DNA from: Vanrija pseudolonga
Taxonomy: Eukaryota > Basidiomycota > Tremellomycetes > Trichosporonales > Trichosporonaceae
Assembly: GCF_020906515.1 (NCBI RefSeq)
Contig: NC_085854.1
Location: forward strand, 1,426,001-1,490,000
Direction: 5' to 3'
Length of the DNA stretch: 64,000 nucleotides
A model generated the notes under the pieces. It worked only from the letters and a program-made list of their open reading frames with translations. It was not told where the DNA came from and made no database searches. Shown here piece after piece: positions 23,491-33,450 of this stretch. A program made the position numbers and the translations under genes. Every line of letters starts with the position of its first letter. Within the stretch, counting starts at the first letter, position 1.

Positions 23491-24450
23491 TTAGAGCGGC
23501 ATGACGATGGGCTGGGCCTCGACCTTGCGACTGTTCTGGGGCGAGAACCACGCGACGTCGTCGCCGAGGAGGAGGCGGAGCCTGCGGCGGCGGCGTCGGA
23601 TGTTCTGCCTCGTCAGCGTTGTCGACCTCGCGCAACTCACCAGAGCCCACGCAGCCATAAGGATCAACGGCACCGTCGAGCCAACGGCGAACGCGATCGT
23701 CCACTTGGTGATCTCCAGCTGTTCGCGCACGATGCTGCCGCTCAAAAAGCCAGGGATGACGGCCGAGCTCGACGACGCTGTGACGTATAGCGTCGTGCGG
23801 CGCGGGCCGCCGCACGGCACCGTGACGGTCGAGTAGTAGCCCGTCTCGCCGGCGCCAGACGGAGACACCCACGTGCGGGTGCCGAAGCACACGCTCGAGG
23901 TGCCGAACGGGCCGGTGGTGTATGTCATTGTCGGCGCGGCGGCGTGGCTAGCGTCGACAGGTGTCGTGGTGCGCGTAGCGAATGTCGCGGCGCCAGTTGC
24001 CTGCGCGCGCGCGCGGCCAAGGAAGGGGAGCATGGCGCCCAGGCGTGCCAGCACGCCGGCGGCGCGCACGTGTCCATACGAGGGCGGGTACGCCGTCTCC
24101 TCGGCCGGCTCAACGCCGAGGGCCTTGTGCGCCTCGCGGCGCGCACGTACCAGCCGCTCCATGCGCCGCGTGTCGCGCTCGTACAGGATCAGAATGGGCA
24201 GCAGGAGGCACACGGCGATGAGGGGCAGGAGCGTGAAGAAGATGACGCCGCCCTGGAGGAGGTGGGCGTGCTTGCGCTCGGCGCGCCAGAACTCCTCCCG
24301 CTTGTCGAGGTATGCGGCGTCCGTCTTGTCTGGCAGGTCTGACCGGTACGAGTAGGGCGTGTATGTGGTGATGGAGACGAGCAGCGTTTCCGTCTCTTGC
24401 GCCGTGCCGAACTGCGCCAGGACGAGGGCGGCGAGGGTGACGGCGAGCAT
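23491..24450 (-). CDS. Predicted secreted-pathway two-span membrane protein, copy A
   Basis: About 307 residues. The start at 24450 gives a clean signal peptide (MLAVTLAALVLAQFGTAQ). A short luminal part with Tyr/Thr (TTYTPYSYRSDL) is followed by a strong transmembrane span (GGVIFFTLLPLIAVCLLLPILIL), a basic cytosolic segment (YERDTRRMERLVRARREAHKAL), a Thr/Pro-rich region and a second span near residue 270. A 36-nt intron (23605-23640) sits inside the open frame, so a naive reading keeps 12 extra residues. The gene has the same layout as the neighbour at 24970-25744. No family recognised. It converges on the MFS gene with only about 100 bp between the stops. Confidence 0.68.
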   Translation of the reverse strand: MLAVTLAALVLAQFGTAQETETLLVSITTYTPYSYRSDLPDKTDAAYLDKREEFWRAERKHAHLLQGGVIFFTLLPLIAVCLLLPILILYERDTRRMERLVRARREAHKALGVEPAEETAYPPSYGHVRAAGVLARLGAMLPFLGRARAQATGAATFATRTTTPVDASHAAAPTMTYTTGPFGTSSVCFGTRTWVSPSGAGETGYYSTVTVPCGGPRRTTLYVTASSSSAVIPGFLSGSIVREQLEITKWTIAFAVGSTVPLILMAAWALVSCARSTTLTRQNIRRRRRRLRLLLGDDVAWFSPQNSRKVEAQPIVMPL

Positions 24451-24969
24451 GGTGCGTGCGTGGGCGTGGAAGAGTGCAGGTCGTGCATGAGTCACTACAG
24501 TACGAGCGCGCACTTATGTACTCGGACGAGCTTGATCGCGACGACACGCACACCAAAATGCCCGTCCGCGTCCACCGCCTTCCCCTTGTCGTCATGCCAA
24601 GACACTGAACGCGGCCAGGGGGCGACATGTGACCGTTGTGCCACCCACTACTCGCCACTCGTGCCGTAAACAAGCGGTGCGGCTACGAGCTTACCAGTGT
24701 TTAGTGTTGGACTGGTGCAGACCTGATGCAGAGAACAATAGTTTGGGTTCTGAGGCTGTGCTGTGCTACGCTACGACTACATGCAAGAGATATGTGCTGC
24801 GGAGGGCGGCCCCACTAGGTGCATTCATTATAGGGCTTTAGGCGCGAATTATAGAGCAGAATTATAGAGCGGTATTATGAGTGTATGGGCATTATATGTA
24901 CTTGGATCGCGCGAGCTCTGCTCGTCACAGACGAGCAATAGACGATAGTAGGCCTTGCAGAGGTCGCAC
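24451..24969. other. Intergenic
   Basis: No gene seen. A more AT-rich patch with repeated TTATAG-like words at 24828-24900 probably belongs to the 3' region of the downstream paralogue. Confidence 0.4.
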
Positions 24970-25744
24970 TTATGGCCTCAGACCCGCCGCACGCATCCTG
25001 CGGTCGATGTTACGTCTCTGCACGACGAGGTACTGCGAGCGTCAGCGCCGGTGCCCAGCCCCGCCACACCACACCACTCACCCATCCCCACCCGCCAAAG
25101 ATGATAACCACCGCGAGGATGGGGAAGAGCGTGCCCATAACGGCGTAGATCTCGTCGTCGTAGCGCGTGTACATTGTGTGCTGCGTCGCGTAGCGGTACG
25201 GCGCCGTCATGGTGATGTTGACCTTGACCGTCGTGCGGACTGTCGCGTCCGCGACCGTCGTCGCGGCCATGGTGTACGTGTGTCCGCCGCCGGTGGGCAC
25301 GAGCACCGGGACGGTAGTCACGCGCGCGGCGGAAGGCGTCGCGAGCACTGCAGCGGCGCCGGCCGCGGCGAGGGCCGAGGAGGGGGCAGTGTATGGTGGG
25401 GGGACACCGCCGTCGTCGGCGGCCTTGTCGGCGGCGTGTGCGGCCGCCTCGGCCGCTTGCGAGCCGATAAGCCACGCAGCGTATGCGCGCTCGCGGCGCT
25501 TCGTCTCGCGCGCGTACCGCGTGAACACCCATGGGAAGATGAGCAGGAAGAGCACGATGACCACGGGGAGCGTGATGGCCGGGACGATGCCGGGGGGAGG
25601 CGCGTCCGAGTACCGCTCGAACAGGTACTCGTTGTCTCCGCGGTAGTCGACGCCAGCGTAGGACGTCCACGAGTACGTCGACGTCGTGGTGATGTTTTCG
25701 GCGGGCGTGGGTGTCGGTGCCGGCGTGGTCGTGGTCGCGTTCAT
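24970..25744 (-). CDS. Predicted two-span membrane protein, copy B
   Basis: Two exons joined across a 49-nt intron (25033-25081) give 241 residues. The N-terminus is Thr/Pro-rich (MNATTTTPAPTPTPAENIT). It is followed by a Tyr-containing stretch (TSTYSWTSYAGVDYRG), a transmembrane span (IVPAITLPVVIVLFLLIFPW), the basic segment FTRYARETKRRERAYAAW, an Ala-rich linker, and a second span (GTLFPILAVVIIFGGWGW) leading to a short tail YLVVQRRNIDRRM. Topology, basic juxtamembrane motif and C-terminal intron match copy A at 23491-24450, so they are probably tandem duplicates. Unlike copy A it lacks an obvious cleavable signal peptide. Function unknown. Confidence 0.68.
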
Positions 25745-26268
25745 CGTGAGTGGGGACGGAGAGGTATGGAGGAGGAGGGGGGGGGGGGATGAAGTCGCCG
25801 AAACTACTTTAAGAGACTCCCACAGACTCTGGCATTGTCTTGGCACCGTCAGAATCGGTTTCGACCCGTGCCTGCCACACCACCGCCTCGCCGTGCCCAC
25901 CCTGCTGCGAGGTGGAGACTGTATCATGTGTGCACTGCAGCGGGCATGCGTGCGACGCGGGTGGGCGGGCAGCCCACCAGACGGCGATGCGTTGTCCGGT
26001 GGGTGGTGCTGCGACGCGGCCATACGTGAGCGTACGCGCCTGCTTGATCCGTTCGGCCAAGTATCCAGACGCGTTTCCGAAGCCGAAGGACAACAGCATC
26101 GTAGTTGCCGGGATCGATACACACGACCACCGTATTATGCTCCATCGCAACGAGGAAACCCACCTTCCTGCCACAAGCCACGCCACGCCCAGCGCCACCT
26201 CCCCCCTCCCTCAACGCTCGCACCTCCTCCTGTCCAACCACACACAAGAACCCCGAAAAAGAGAACAC
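25745..26268. other. Intergenic
   Basis: No protein gene supported. Contains the promoter of the gene at 24970-25744 and, at its right end, the A-run 26256-26260 that serves as the T-run terminator of the minus-strand tRNA-Ala. Confidence 0.4.
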
Positions 26269-26354
26269 TGGACGAGTTAGGAATCGAACCAAAGACCTTG
26301 TCAACTAGGGAGAAGAGTGCTAATGACACGCTCTACCAACTGAGCTACACGCCC
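26269..26354 (-). tRNA. tRNA-Ala (AGC), with intron
   Basis: The cloverleaf is readable on the minus strand: acceptor GGGCGTG, D arm GCTCAGTTGGTAGAGC, anticodon stem TGTCA/TGACA, anticodon AGC, and B box GGTTCGATTCC. An intron of about 13 nt follows position 37. One acceptor pair and one T-stem pair are mismatched. A TTTTT terminator lies 8 nt downstream. Confidence 0.87.
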
Positions 26355-26582
26355 GTGAATTTGTTCGTGTCTGGGGGAATCTTTGGTGGGTGATGAGTGG
26401 GCGAGGCCGAGCTGTCTGTTCAAAGCCAGCCAGCCAACCTTCCCCGCGCAGCCCCCGCCAGCAAGAGTGGGATCTATGCATAGTAACCTAGCGGTTGTAC
26501 AACAGTAATACGATGCTGAGGAGTGTGCAAATGAAATGTACGAGTGTCGATGCCAAAGGTGTGCCGGTCTAGAGATGACGTT

Positions 26583-28859
26583 TTAATCGCGGTTGCCCCA
26601 CGAGCTGCCGCCGCGCGACTCGCCGAAGCGGGCCGAGGCACGCTCATCGAAGCGGCTCTCCCAGCCACGGCGGGCGCCGTCCCTTGGTGGGCGGACACCG
26701 GAGAAGTCGCCACGGGCGGCCGAGGAGCCACGGTCGCTGTAGCCCTTGCGGTCAGAGTGGGGGAAGCCTCCGTGTTGGGGAGACGAACGGCGGCCGTCGG
26801 AGCGGTGGCGGTCCTTGCGGTCGCCAAAGTCGCTCCTGCGGTCACCACCCTTGTTCAGGCCGAACGACGAGCGGCCACGGTCACGGTCGCCTCCGTTTCC
26901 GTCGCGCTTTCCAAACGACTTCTTCTTCTTGTCGCTCAGGCCCATCTTGGCGAGGAAATGCGGCGAGAAGTATGGAGGCTCGGCAAGACCGGCGCCCTGA
27001 GTCGACCAGTTCTGGAGGCCCTGGAGCATCTCGGCGCCGTCGGCCTTAGCCGTGTCCAGCTTGCCGGCGTAGAAGCCAATGAGAGATCCCATGACGTCCT
27101 CGATCGCCTCGGGGTCGAGAGCCGGGAGGAGCTCCTTCACACTGTTGTTGATCTTGCCGACACGCTCGACATCGCCGTTGGACGCCTGCGCGGCAAGGGC
27201 CTCAACTTCCTCCTTGAACTCGCGGACGCCGACGTCCTTGAACGGCACGCTCGGGAGATGCTTGGGGAAGTCGGCCTCGAAGGGGAGGAGAAGAATGTCA
27301 CCACGGCCATCCTTCTTGCCGCCACGTCCGGTACGTCCAACACGGTGGATGTACTGCTCGGGGGTAGAGGGGATGCCGATCTGGATAACACGCGTAACAC
27401 CGGGGTAGTCGACACCACGGGCCGAAACGTCCGACGTGATGAGGACCGAGGGCCGGGTCGTCTTGCGGAAGTTGTCAGACTCGCGCGTACGCTTGTTCTG
27501 CGTGAGGCGAGAGTGGATCTCGTAGACGCCGAGGCGCTCAGTAGGCATGTTGCCGCTCATCTCACGGAGGAGAGTGGCGAAGAGCATGGTCATCTTGGTG
27601 GTGGGGAGGAAGACGATGACCTTGGAGTTGGGGTTGACGAGCTGGTCGTGCGCGATAAGGCGGACAAGGTGGGGAAGCTGGTGCGACGCGTCGGGAAGGA
27701 GGGTCACGTATTGGGGAATGTGCTCGTGAGTGTTCGACTCGTCCTCGGGCACACAGTCGATCATGCTGTGGTTGGGCTTGAGGAAGTCGCGGGCAATCTT
27801 CTTAACCTGGGGCGAGACGGTAGCCGAGAACAGGAAGGTCTGGCGGCTCTCGGGGAGGTGCTCGAGGATGAAGTTGAGGTCATTGCTGAAGCCCATGTCG
27901 AGGAGGGTGTCGGCCTCGTCGAGGATAAGGGTGTCGGTGGCACGGATGGCACGCGCAACATCGGGCTCGCCGAGCAAATCACGAAGACGGCCAGGGGTGG
28001 CAACGATGACGTCCTTGCGGCCGGTACGGGGGTTGTTGAACTGCCTGAGCTGGTCGTAGCGCGAGTTGCCGCCAACAAAGAGCTGCACCTGGCGGTCCTT
28101 GTTCCAGCTCATCAGCTTGGTGGCCTCGGTGGCGATCTGGGTAGCGAGTTCACGAGTGGGCGAGATGACGAGAGCGCCGACCTTCTCCATGGCAAGGTCC
28201 TTGACGTGGCGGCCACGGATGGGGTTGCCCTCGGCGTCGGTACCGGGCTGGGCCATCGCCTCGAGGGTGTTGAGGCGCGACTCAAGGGCGGGCACAAGGA
28301 AACCGATAGTCTTGCCGGTACCAGTCTTGGCCTTGACGAGGAGGTCCTCACGACCGCGCTTCTCACGGAGCTCGCGCTCTGCGGTCTGCTCGGCAGTCTC
28401 GGTAGCGACGATGCTCTCGGGGGTCTTGCCGCCCGACAGCTCGGGCATGCGGCTGAGGACGCGCTTCTGGACCTCGCTCATGGTCTTGAGGTTGAAGGGC
28501 TTGACAGTGAGCGCCTTGAGGGTGCTCTCGTCGACGCGGCCCTTGAGCGCGGAGAAAGGCAGCGGTGCGTCGGCGTCGACAACATCCTCGGCGGCCTTGG
28601 TGAGCTCCGGCGCGAAGAAGCTGTCCTCAGCAGCCTCGGGGGCAGCCTCGGCCTTGGGAGCCGCGTTGATGGGGACACCGTTGAAGAGGTCCTCCTCCTC
28701 CTCCTTGAGCTTGGCGGCAGCCGAGTACGCGCGAGCAGCGGTGACGGCGAAGGCAGCGGGGCGCACAGCCAGGGCGGGGAGTGCGCGCGGCGCAACGGCG
28801 GCGCGCGAGGCGAAAGCCCGGACGCTGACGGCGTTTCTGAATGCTACACGGGCGAGCAT
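26583..28859 (-). CDS. MSS116: Mitochondrial DEAD-box RNA helicase (Mss116/CYT-19-like)
   Basis: One uninterrupted reading frame of 758 residues, unlike its intron-rich neighbours. The N-terminus is an Arg/Ala-rich, acid-free presequence (MLARVAFRNAVSVRAFASRAA), so mitochondrial import is likely. Helicase motifs appear in order: KTGTGKT (I), PTRELA (Ia), TPGRL (Ib), LDEADTLLDMGF (II), SATV (III), then domain 2 with ITSDVSARGVDYPGV (V) and YIHRVGRTGRGG (VI). After the core, a basic Arg/Gly/Ser/Asp-rich tail (KKKKSFGKRDGNGGDRDRG) resembles the RNA-tethering tails of Mss116 and CYT-19, which help fold and splice mitochondrial RNAs. Orthology within mitochondrial DEAD-box proteins is probable, not proven. 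Confidence 0.9.
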   Translation of the reverse strand: MLARVAFRNAVSVRAFASRAAVAPRALPALAVRPAAFAVTAARAYSAAAKLKEEEEDLFNGVPINAAPKAEAAPEAAEDSFFAPELTKAAEDVVDADAPLPFSALKGRVDESTLKALTVKPFNLKTMSEVQKRVLSRMPELSGGKTPESIVATETAEQTAERELREKRGREDLLVKAKTGTGKTIGFLVPALESRLNTLEAMAQPGTDAEGNPIRGRHVKDLAMEKVGALVISPTRELATQIATEATKLMSWNKDRQVQLFVGGNSRYDQLRQFNNPRTGRKDVIVATPGRLRDLLGEPDVARAIRATDTLILDEADTLLDMGFSNDLNFILEHLPESRQTFLFSATVSPQVKKIARDFLKPNHSMIDCVPEDESNTHEHIPQYVTLLPDASHQLPHLVRLIAHDQLVNPNSKVIVFLPTTKMTMLFATLLREMSGNMPTERLGVYEIHSRLTQNKRTRESDNFRKTTRPSVLITSDVSARGVDYPGVTRVIQIGIPSTPEQYIHRVGRTGRGGKKDGRGDILLLPFEADFPKHLPSVPFKDVGVREFKEEVEALAAQASNGDVERVGKINNSVKELLPALDPEAIEDVMGSLIGFYAGKLDTAKADGAEMLQGLQNWSTQGAGLAEPPYFSPHFLAKMGLSDKKKKSFGKRDGNGGDRDRGRSSFGLNKGGDRRSDFGDRKDRHRSDGRRSSPQHGGFPHSDRKGYSDRGSSAARGDFSGVRPPRDGARRGWESRFDERASARFGESRGGSSWGNRD

Positions 28860-29259
28860 TCTGTTTTGGTAGATGGGAAGACGACAGTGCCGAGATGCCT
28901 GCCTTGTGACTGCCCGACTGTCCGCCGAAAAAAAGCTAGGCTGGAATCGCAGCCTCCACTTCGGAAGCCACGTGGGTTTGCTCCCGTCTCTGTGGCGGCG
29001 GAAGGGCTTAAAACTTCAACCCTCCAGCTGTTCGTCCATCCTTTCAGCGCGAGAATGTGCCCACACCATGCACCTGCATCTCTAAACTCGTGCTGGATGT
29101 AGTAGAGGTGGCCTACAATGCTTTGGTGAGGACCAGCCTACTGTAGGGAATGGAAAAAAAGGCGGACCGGCAACTTCCCTTCGAGCCGCCTCCTCATCCC
29201 TGCGCCTCCCTGAGCTTCCGCCCCCCTCTCCCAGCGTCCGACGACCCAAAAACGAAGCA
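28860..29259. other. Intergenic
   Basis: No gene. Contains the helicase promoter and the TTTTT terminator (minus strand; A-run 29248-29252) of the adjoining tRNA pair. Confidence 0.4.
29248..29252 (-). terminator. Pol III terminator after tRNA-Ile/tRNA-Asp
   Basis: A run of five T on the minus strand 8 nt past tRNA-Asp. No run of four T on the transcribed strand occurs between the upstream tRNA-Ile and tRNA-Asp. Confidence 0.6.
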
Positions 29260-29331
29260 CTTCCTGACGGGGAATCGAACCCCGATCTCCCGCGTGACAA
29301 GCGAGCATACTGGCCGTTATACGATCAAGAA
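29260..29331 (-). tRNA. tRNA-Asp (GTC), copy 1
   Basis: Minus-strand cloverleaf: TTCTTGA acceptor pairing with TCAGGAA, anticodon loop CTTGTCACG region giving GTC, T arm CGGGGTTCGATTCCCCG. No intron. It is identical over 72 nt to the plus-strand copy at 32660-32731. Confidence 0.93.
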
Positions 29332-29400
29332 TAGGTGTTTTACACCGTCGCCGCGCGACCCCCGGTGAACCGAGAACCGCACTGCGCCGATACGCTTCAA

Positions 29401-29492
29401 TGACCACTGACAGGATCGAACTGCCGACCTTTGCATTACTGATAACCATCGAGTTATTAGTACAATGCTCTAACCAGCTGAGCTAAGCGGCC
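29401..29492 (-). tRNA. tRNA-Ile (AAT), with intron
   Basis: Acceptor GGCCGCT/AGTGGTC, D arm GCTCAGCTGGTTAGAGC, anticodon stem TTGTA/TGCAA, anticodon AAT, and an intron of about 18 nt. T arm GGCAGTTCGATCCTGTC. It lies 69 nt upstream of tRNA-Asp on the same strand with no T-run between them. Confidence 0.88.
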
Positions 29493-29798
29493 TTGGATGT
29501 TTTCCGAGTCCCGAGGTTGCAGACGAGCGTAGCTCGGGACTGTTCGGTACAGGTCAGACGTTCTTCCTGTCTGAGTCTGCCCGAGAGATACATTTGTGCT
29601 CTCCCTCGTCAGCCCGGCACCGATTCTCCGACCTCAGGGCCGCCAAGGTCATGCGTGACGCGCGTCCGAGTGGGATGGTTGCCAGTGGGCATTCCAGCAT
29701 CCTCCTTCTGGGGATGCTCTGTTCGCTGCAACCGCCACACCCTGCCTGTTGTTCACAAACCACTGCCATACATTACAAAGCTGTCCTAGAATGCACTC

Positions 29799-31295
29799 CT
29801 ACACAAGACGGTACTTGCCGCCCTCCTCGACAATCTCGACACTCCTCTTCTCGTCAAGAGACACGCGGCCAGCGTGCAGGATGGCGGTGGTGAGGACAGT
29901 GTCCTTGATGGTGGGCAATCCCTTGTCCTCAAAGTCGGCGGCCTTGGCAGTACCGGCAGTGACCTGGCGGGCGGCGTCGATGAACTTCTCGAGCGAAAGA
30001 TAGCCGTAGCCGCGCTGGCCGTCGAAGAAGCCGTTCTCGTCAGGAGAGTACTTGACGTAGAAGGGGTTGTACTGTCATGTCAGCGGAGGAACTTGCATTC
30101 ACCACTTACGTCAACCTTGCCAATGTCGTCCTCGACAATCGAGTATCCACGGTGAGCCTGGTCGACACGGACCTCGCCCTTGCTCGCCATGTAGTGGAAG
30201 CGCTGCTCCGAGTGAACACCGGCCTTGAGGGGAGCGGCCCACGAAGCAGTGTAAACGGCCGTTCCGCGCTTGGACTCGTCCTTGATGTTGACCCAGTCAA
30301 CAAGCAGGGTGATGGTGTCCTCGGTGCGGGGGTCGCAGCCCATGTCGGTCGCAATACCCTTGGTGCCCGAGGCGGTCACCTTGGTGGGGCGGTACTTGCC
30401 CTGGACCATCCAGGCGTGAATGTCAATGTGGTGCGAGTTGAGGTAGTACGAGATGTCCGAGTCGATACCAGCCCACGACTTGAAGGTCTCGAGCTGGAAC
30501 TTGGGCTGCGACATGTACGACGAGTAGAAGTTGAAGTCGCCAATCTTCTGGGCACGTGCACGAGCGTCGTTGTAAGCGGGGCTGCGGGTGTCAGCATCGC
30601 GCTTGCCTGCTCCGACTCACTCAAAGCGCTTGTGGTGCTCGACCATGCAGACAAGGCCCTTCTCAGCGGCGAGGTCGACAAGCTTCTGGTGGTCCTCAAG
30701 CTTCTGGGTAGCAGGCTTGGTGACAAGCACGTGGTGGCCGAGGTTGAGGGCCTCGCTGGCGATGGGGAAGTGGGTCGAGTCGGGGGTGAAGATGATGACG
30801 GCCGAGCCCTTGGGGAGGGCACGGAGAGCATCCTTGTACGCCTCAGCGTTGCGGACACCCTGCTCGGGGAAGCCACGGAAGGTGAGGTCGAGGCCCTTGT
30901 AGACGTCGCCAATGTTCTTCTGGAAGTGCTCGCGGATCTCGGGGAACTTGCCGCCGTTGGTGCCGGCCATGATCACCCTGCGTGCGCGTCAGTGCGATGC
31001 CCACCAAGCGCCCCGTAGTACTCACTCTCCGACCTTGCCGCGGCGGCGGAGGTCGAACATGGTGACGCCGACAACGCCGATCTGGCCGTCAGCTCCAAAC
31101 TCCACAAGGCTCAGCTTAACGCACCTTCTTGTCCGACTTGGACTGTCCCGAGGGCGTGATGCCAGTGGTGTACTCGCCCTGCATTGTCAGTTTTCCTCTG
31201 TCGGCGAACCGGGCCCGAGCAAGTGCTGGGGGGGCGACGAGACGACTCACGGTGCCCATGAGGCCGACGTTGATGGGAGCGAGCTGGTCAGACAT
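29799..31295 (-). CDS. Gfo/Idh/MocA-family NAD(P)-dependent oxidoreductase
   Basis: Spliced from six or more exons. The short first exon encodes MSDQLAPINVGLMGT. A middle exon begins VIMAGTNGGKFPEI and holds a Rossmann-like segment with SAVIIFTPDSTHFPIA and the family motif VTKPATQ (equivalent of the EKP motif), then MVEHHKRFEPAYNDA. The C-terminal half has SYYLNSHHIDIHAW, which supplies the usual conserved Asp/His pair of the second domain, and ends KYRLV. The family oxidises or reduces sugars, inositols or trans-dihydrodiols; the substrate here is not known. Fungal relatives with this VTKPATQ / SHHIDIH wording are conserved but uncharacterised. It sits between tRNA genes. Confidence 0.82.
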
Positions 31296-31810
31296 TTTGG
31301 CGTGTTGTTTGGTGTCGTTGGTGGTGGGATGGGGAAGAGACAGGGCGCGAGTCAGAGCGCGGAATGGCTTTAACTGTGACAGTGAATGGGGAGGAGAGTA
31401 GAGTGAAGGAGAACCCGCAGGAGAGGCGTTGACATGATGCATCGCGCGCAACACGCCGCCGCTTGGTGGTCCGGCGGGCCCACCGGCGCGGTGGACCGAA
31501 GGGCCGGCGCACAACGCTGACACGGGCCGGTGACCGGTGCCTGACAAAGTGGAGGGGGGCTATTGGGGAGTTGGCGGGAGAAACGGTCGAAAAGGCCCCT
31601 TACAAACTGGCACCATCGTGTGGTGGCCTCTATGCGTGTCTTGGTGTCTGCTGAGGATAACGACTGGTATGCAAGATACTTGGGCAGTATGGTCACGCTG
31701 GGAATGACAGACGAACGTGATGGAAACTGAAGGCCCCATGGAAGCGTCGCACCTTCCTCGTTTCCAACAAACATGGGGACGATCAAGCGCTGATCGGCAA
31801 AACAATAAGT
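31296..31810. other. Intergenic
   Basis: No gene. Promoter of the oxidoreductase on the left; the AAAA at 31799-31802 is the terminator of the minus-strand tRNA-Gln. Confidence 0.4.
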
Positions 31811-31882
31811 AGGTCCGACTGGGAATCGAACCCAGATTACAAGAATCAGAATCTTGTGTACTAACCGTTATACGATCAGACC
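31811..31882 (-). tRNA. tRNA-Gln (CTG)
   Basis: Minus-strand cloverleaf: acceptor GGTCTGA/TCGGACC, D arm GTATAACGGTTAGTAC, anticodon arm CAAGATTCTGATTCTTG (anticodon CTG), T arm CTGGGTTCGATTCCCAG. No intron. TTTT terminator 8 nt downstream. Confidence 0.93.
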
Positions 31883-32162
31883 AGTTAATCAATTTGATGG
31901 AAACGAAGCCAGGGTGCACGGCTAAGATCGGCGCGGTGCGTGTACGCCCCTGGCAAAAGTGGCGCCTCAACAAAATTTGCTTCTTCTCCGTCCTCCGGCC
32001 GTCGTCTGGCCGTCGGCGGCACTCCACGCCAGCCCACCGGCTCCAAAACCCTGGCGCAGCACACTAACAGACGTAAACGAACTCTGTGCTTCTCCTGGGA
32101 CCCCTGAGATGCATGCTGGTGCCCTCAAAGGCGAGGCACAGACCCACAAACATCAATCACCT

Positions 32163-32248
32163 GGTCGCGTGGCCCAATGGCAAGGCGTATGACTACGATT
32201 CTGACGGTTGTAATCATGAGATTGCGGGTTCGATCCCCGTCGTGGCCT
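32163..32248 (+). tRNA. tRNA-Arg (ACG), with intron
   Basis: Acceptor GGTCGCG/CGTGGCC, D arm GCCCAATGGCAAGGC, anticodon stem TATGA/TCATG, anticodon ACG, intron of about 13 nt, T arm GCGGGTTCGATCCCCGT. A TTTT lies about 26 nt downstream. Confidence 0.85.
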
Positions 32249-32528
32249 TCTCTGCAGAGAAGCAGCAGTTCCTCTTTTGCAGATGGCGACGAGGAAGAGG
32301 ATGGAGGGAGGTCGCCGTGAGGCAAGGTCGGACGTCTCCGAGACGCTTCAATTTTTCTGCCTCGCACCCACCCTAACGAGTCCAATCACAGCGGGTGTGC
32401 AGCAACCACCCCCAGCTACCCAGCGCTCACAGCCAGCTGCCCCCGGCCATGCAGTTTCACTGGCTGAGCCAACAACTCCTCGCGGTCGTTCGCCCCAAGG
32501 GCAGGCTGCGCCCTCAGTCCCCGTGCAA

Positions 32529-32613
32529 GGAGACATAGCTCAGCTGGGAGAGCGAGCGACTGAAGTTCAGTTATCATATCGCTAGGTCGGGTGTTCGATC
32601 CACCCTGGCTCCA
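32529..32613 (+). tRNA. tRNA-Phe (GAA), with intron
   Basis: Acceptor GGAGACA/TGGCTCC, D arm GCTCAGCTGGGAGAGC, anticodon stem AGCGA/TCGCT, anticodon GAA, intron of about 12 nt, T arm GGGTGTTCGATCCACCC. There is no T-run before tRNA-Asp, which starts 46 nt later. Confidence 0.9.
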
Positions 32614-32659
32614 ACGCAGCGCGCGCCGGCGACGGCGAGCGACGCAGCACAACACCCCA

Positions 32660-32731
32660 TTCTTGATCGTATAACGGCCAGTATGCTCGCTTGTCACGCG
32701 GGAGATCGGGGTTCGATTCCCCGTCAGGAAG
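32660..32731 (+). tRNA. tRNA-Asp (GTC), copy 2
   Basis: Identical to the minus-strand tRNA-Asp at 29260-29331. No intron. TTTT terminator at 32737-32740. Confidence 0.93.
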
Positions 32732-32736
32732 TACTC

Positions 32737-32740
32737 TTTT
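32737..32740 (+). terminator. Pol III terminator after tRNA-Phe/tRNA-Asp
   Basis: First run of four T downstream of tRNA-Phe; it lies 5 nt past tRNA-Asp. Confidence 0.55.
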
Positions 32741-33450
32741 GCGTGTGCAGAGGATATCCGGGGCTGTGGCTTTGGTCTGGCGAGGAGTTGGGAAGAGGAG
32801 GGACCTAGAGTGACGTCGGGAATGATTTCTTTTGGATTTTACGGCATTTTCATGGGGTTTGTCCACGAGGAGATGGAACACAACGCGTCGTAGCATGCAT
32901 CGAGGGCATCGACGTCCTCGGTATTGCGCTCGCCATGCGGGTGCCCTTCGAAGCCACCGTAATACAGTGTGTATCCAGTCAGCCCAAGAATGCCGGGTGC
33001 GGTCAGGCAGCGAAAGGGTGAAGTGGCGCGGTTGGTCGTGATCGACGGAAAATTTTACTTCCGCTCGACGATTTTGTTTTGCTTTCGTCGAGTGGTCTGA
33101 CGAGCTCGGACGTGCACGCCGCGCCTCACAAGGCTTGGAGAGACGAGTAAACAACCCAAGTGGATGAAGCTCGTGTGGTAGACTCTGCTGATACCAACGA
33201 TGCATACATAGCACCCACGGATGACTTGTACACGGCATGTCGCTCCTCTTCCTCTGGTCAGAAAGCCACCCCCTCACGCGACGGTCTGCCACCGTCTTGC
33301 ATCACTTTCGGCAGGCTCGGCACGCCCACACAGTGTAGTTCACACTCTCACCTACGTGGCGCGCCATGTGCCATCTACATGCATGCACCCGTTCGGGCTC
33401 TAGCACCGCCGCAAGTTCAATGCCTACCAAAACCGTCATTCAACATCCAA
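32741..33450. other. Intergenic between tRNA groups
   Basis: No protein or RNA gene recognised in this stretch. Confidence 0.4.

Noticed and set aside
26544-29102. Long plus-strand frame of 852 codons opposite the helicase
   Set aside because: It is the antisense shadow of the DEAD-box gene, caused by GC-rich codon use; all helicase motifs are on the minus strand.
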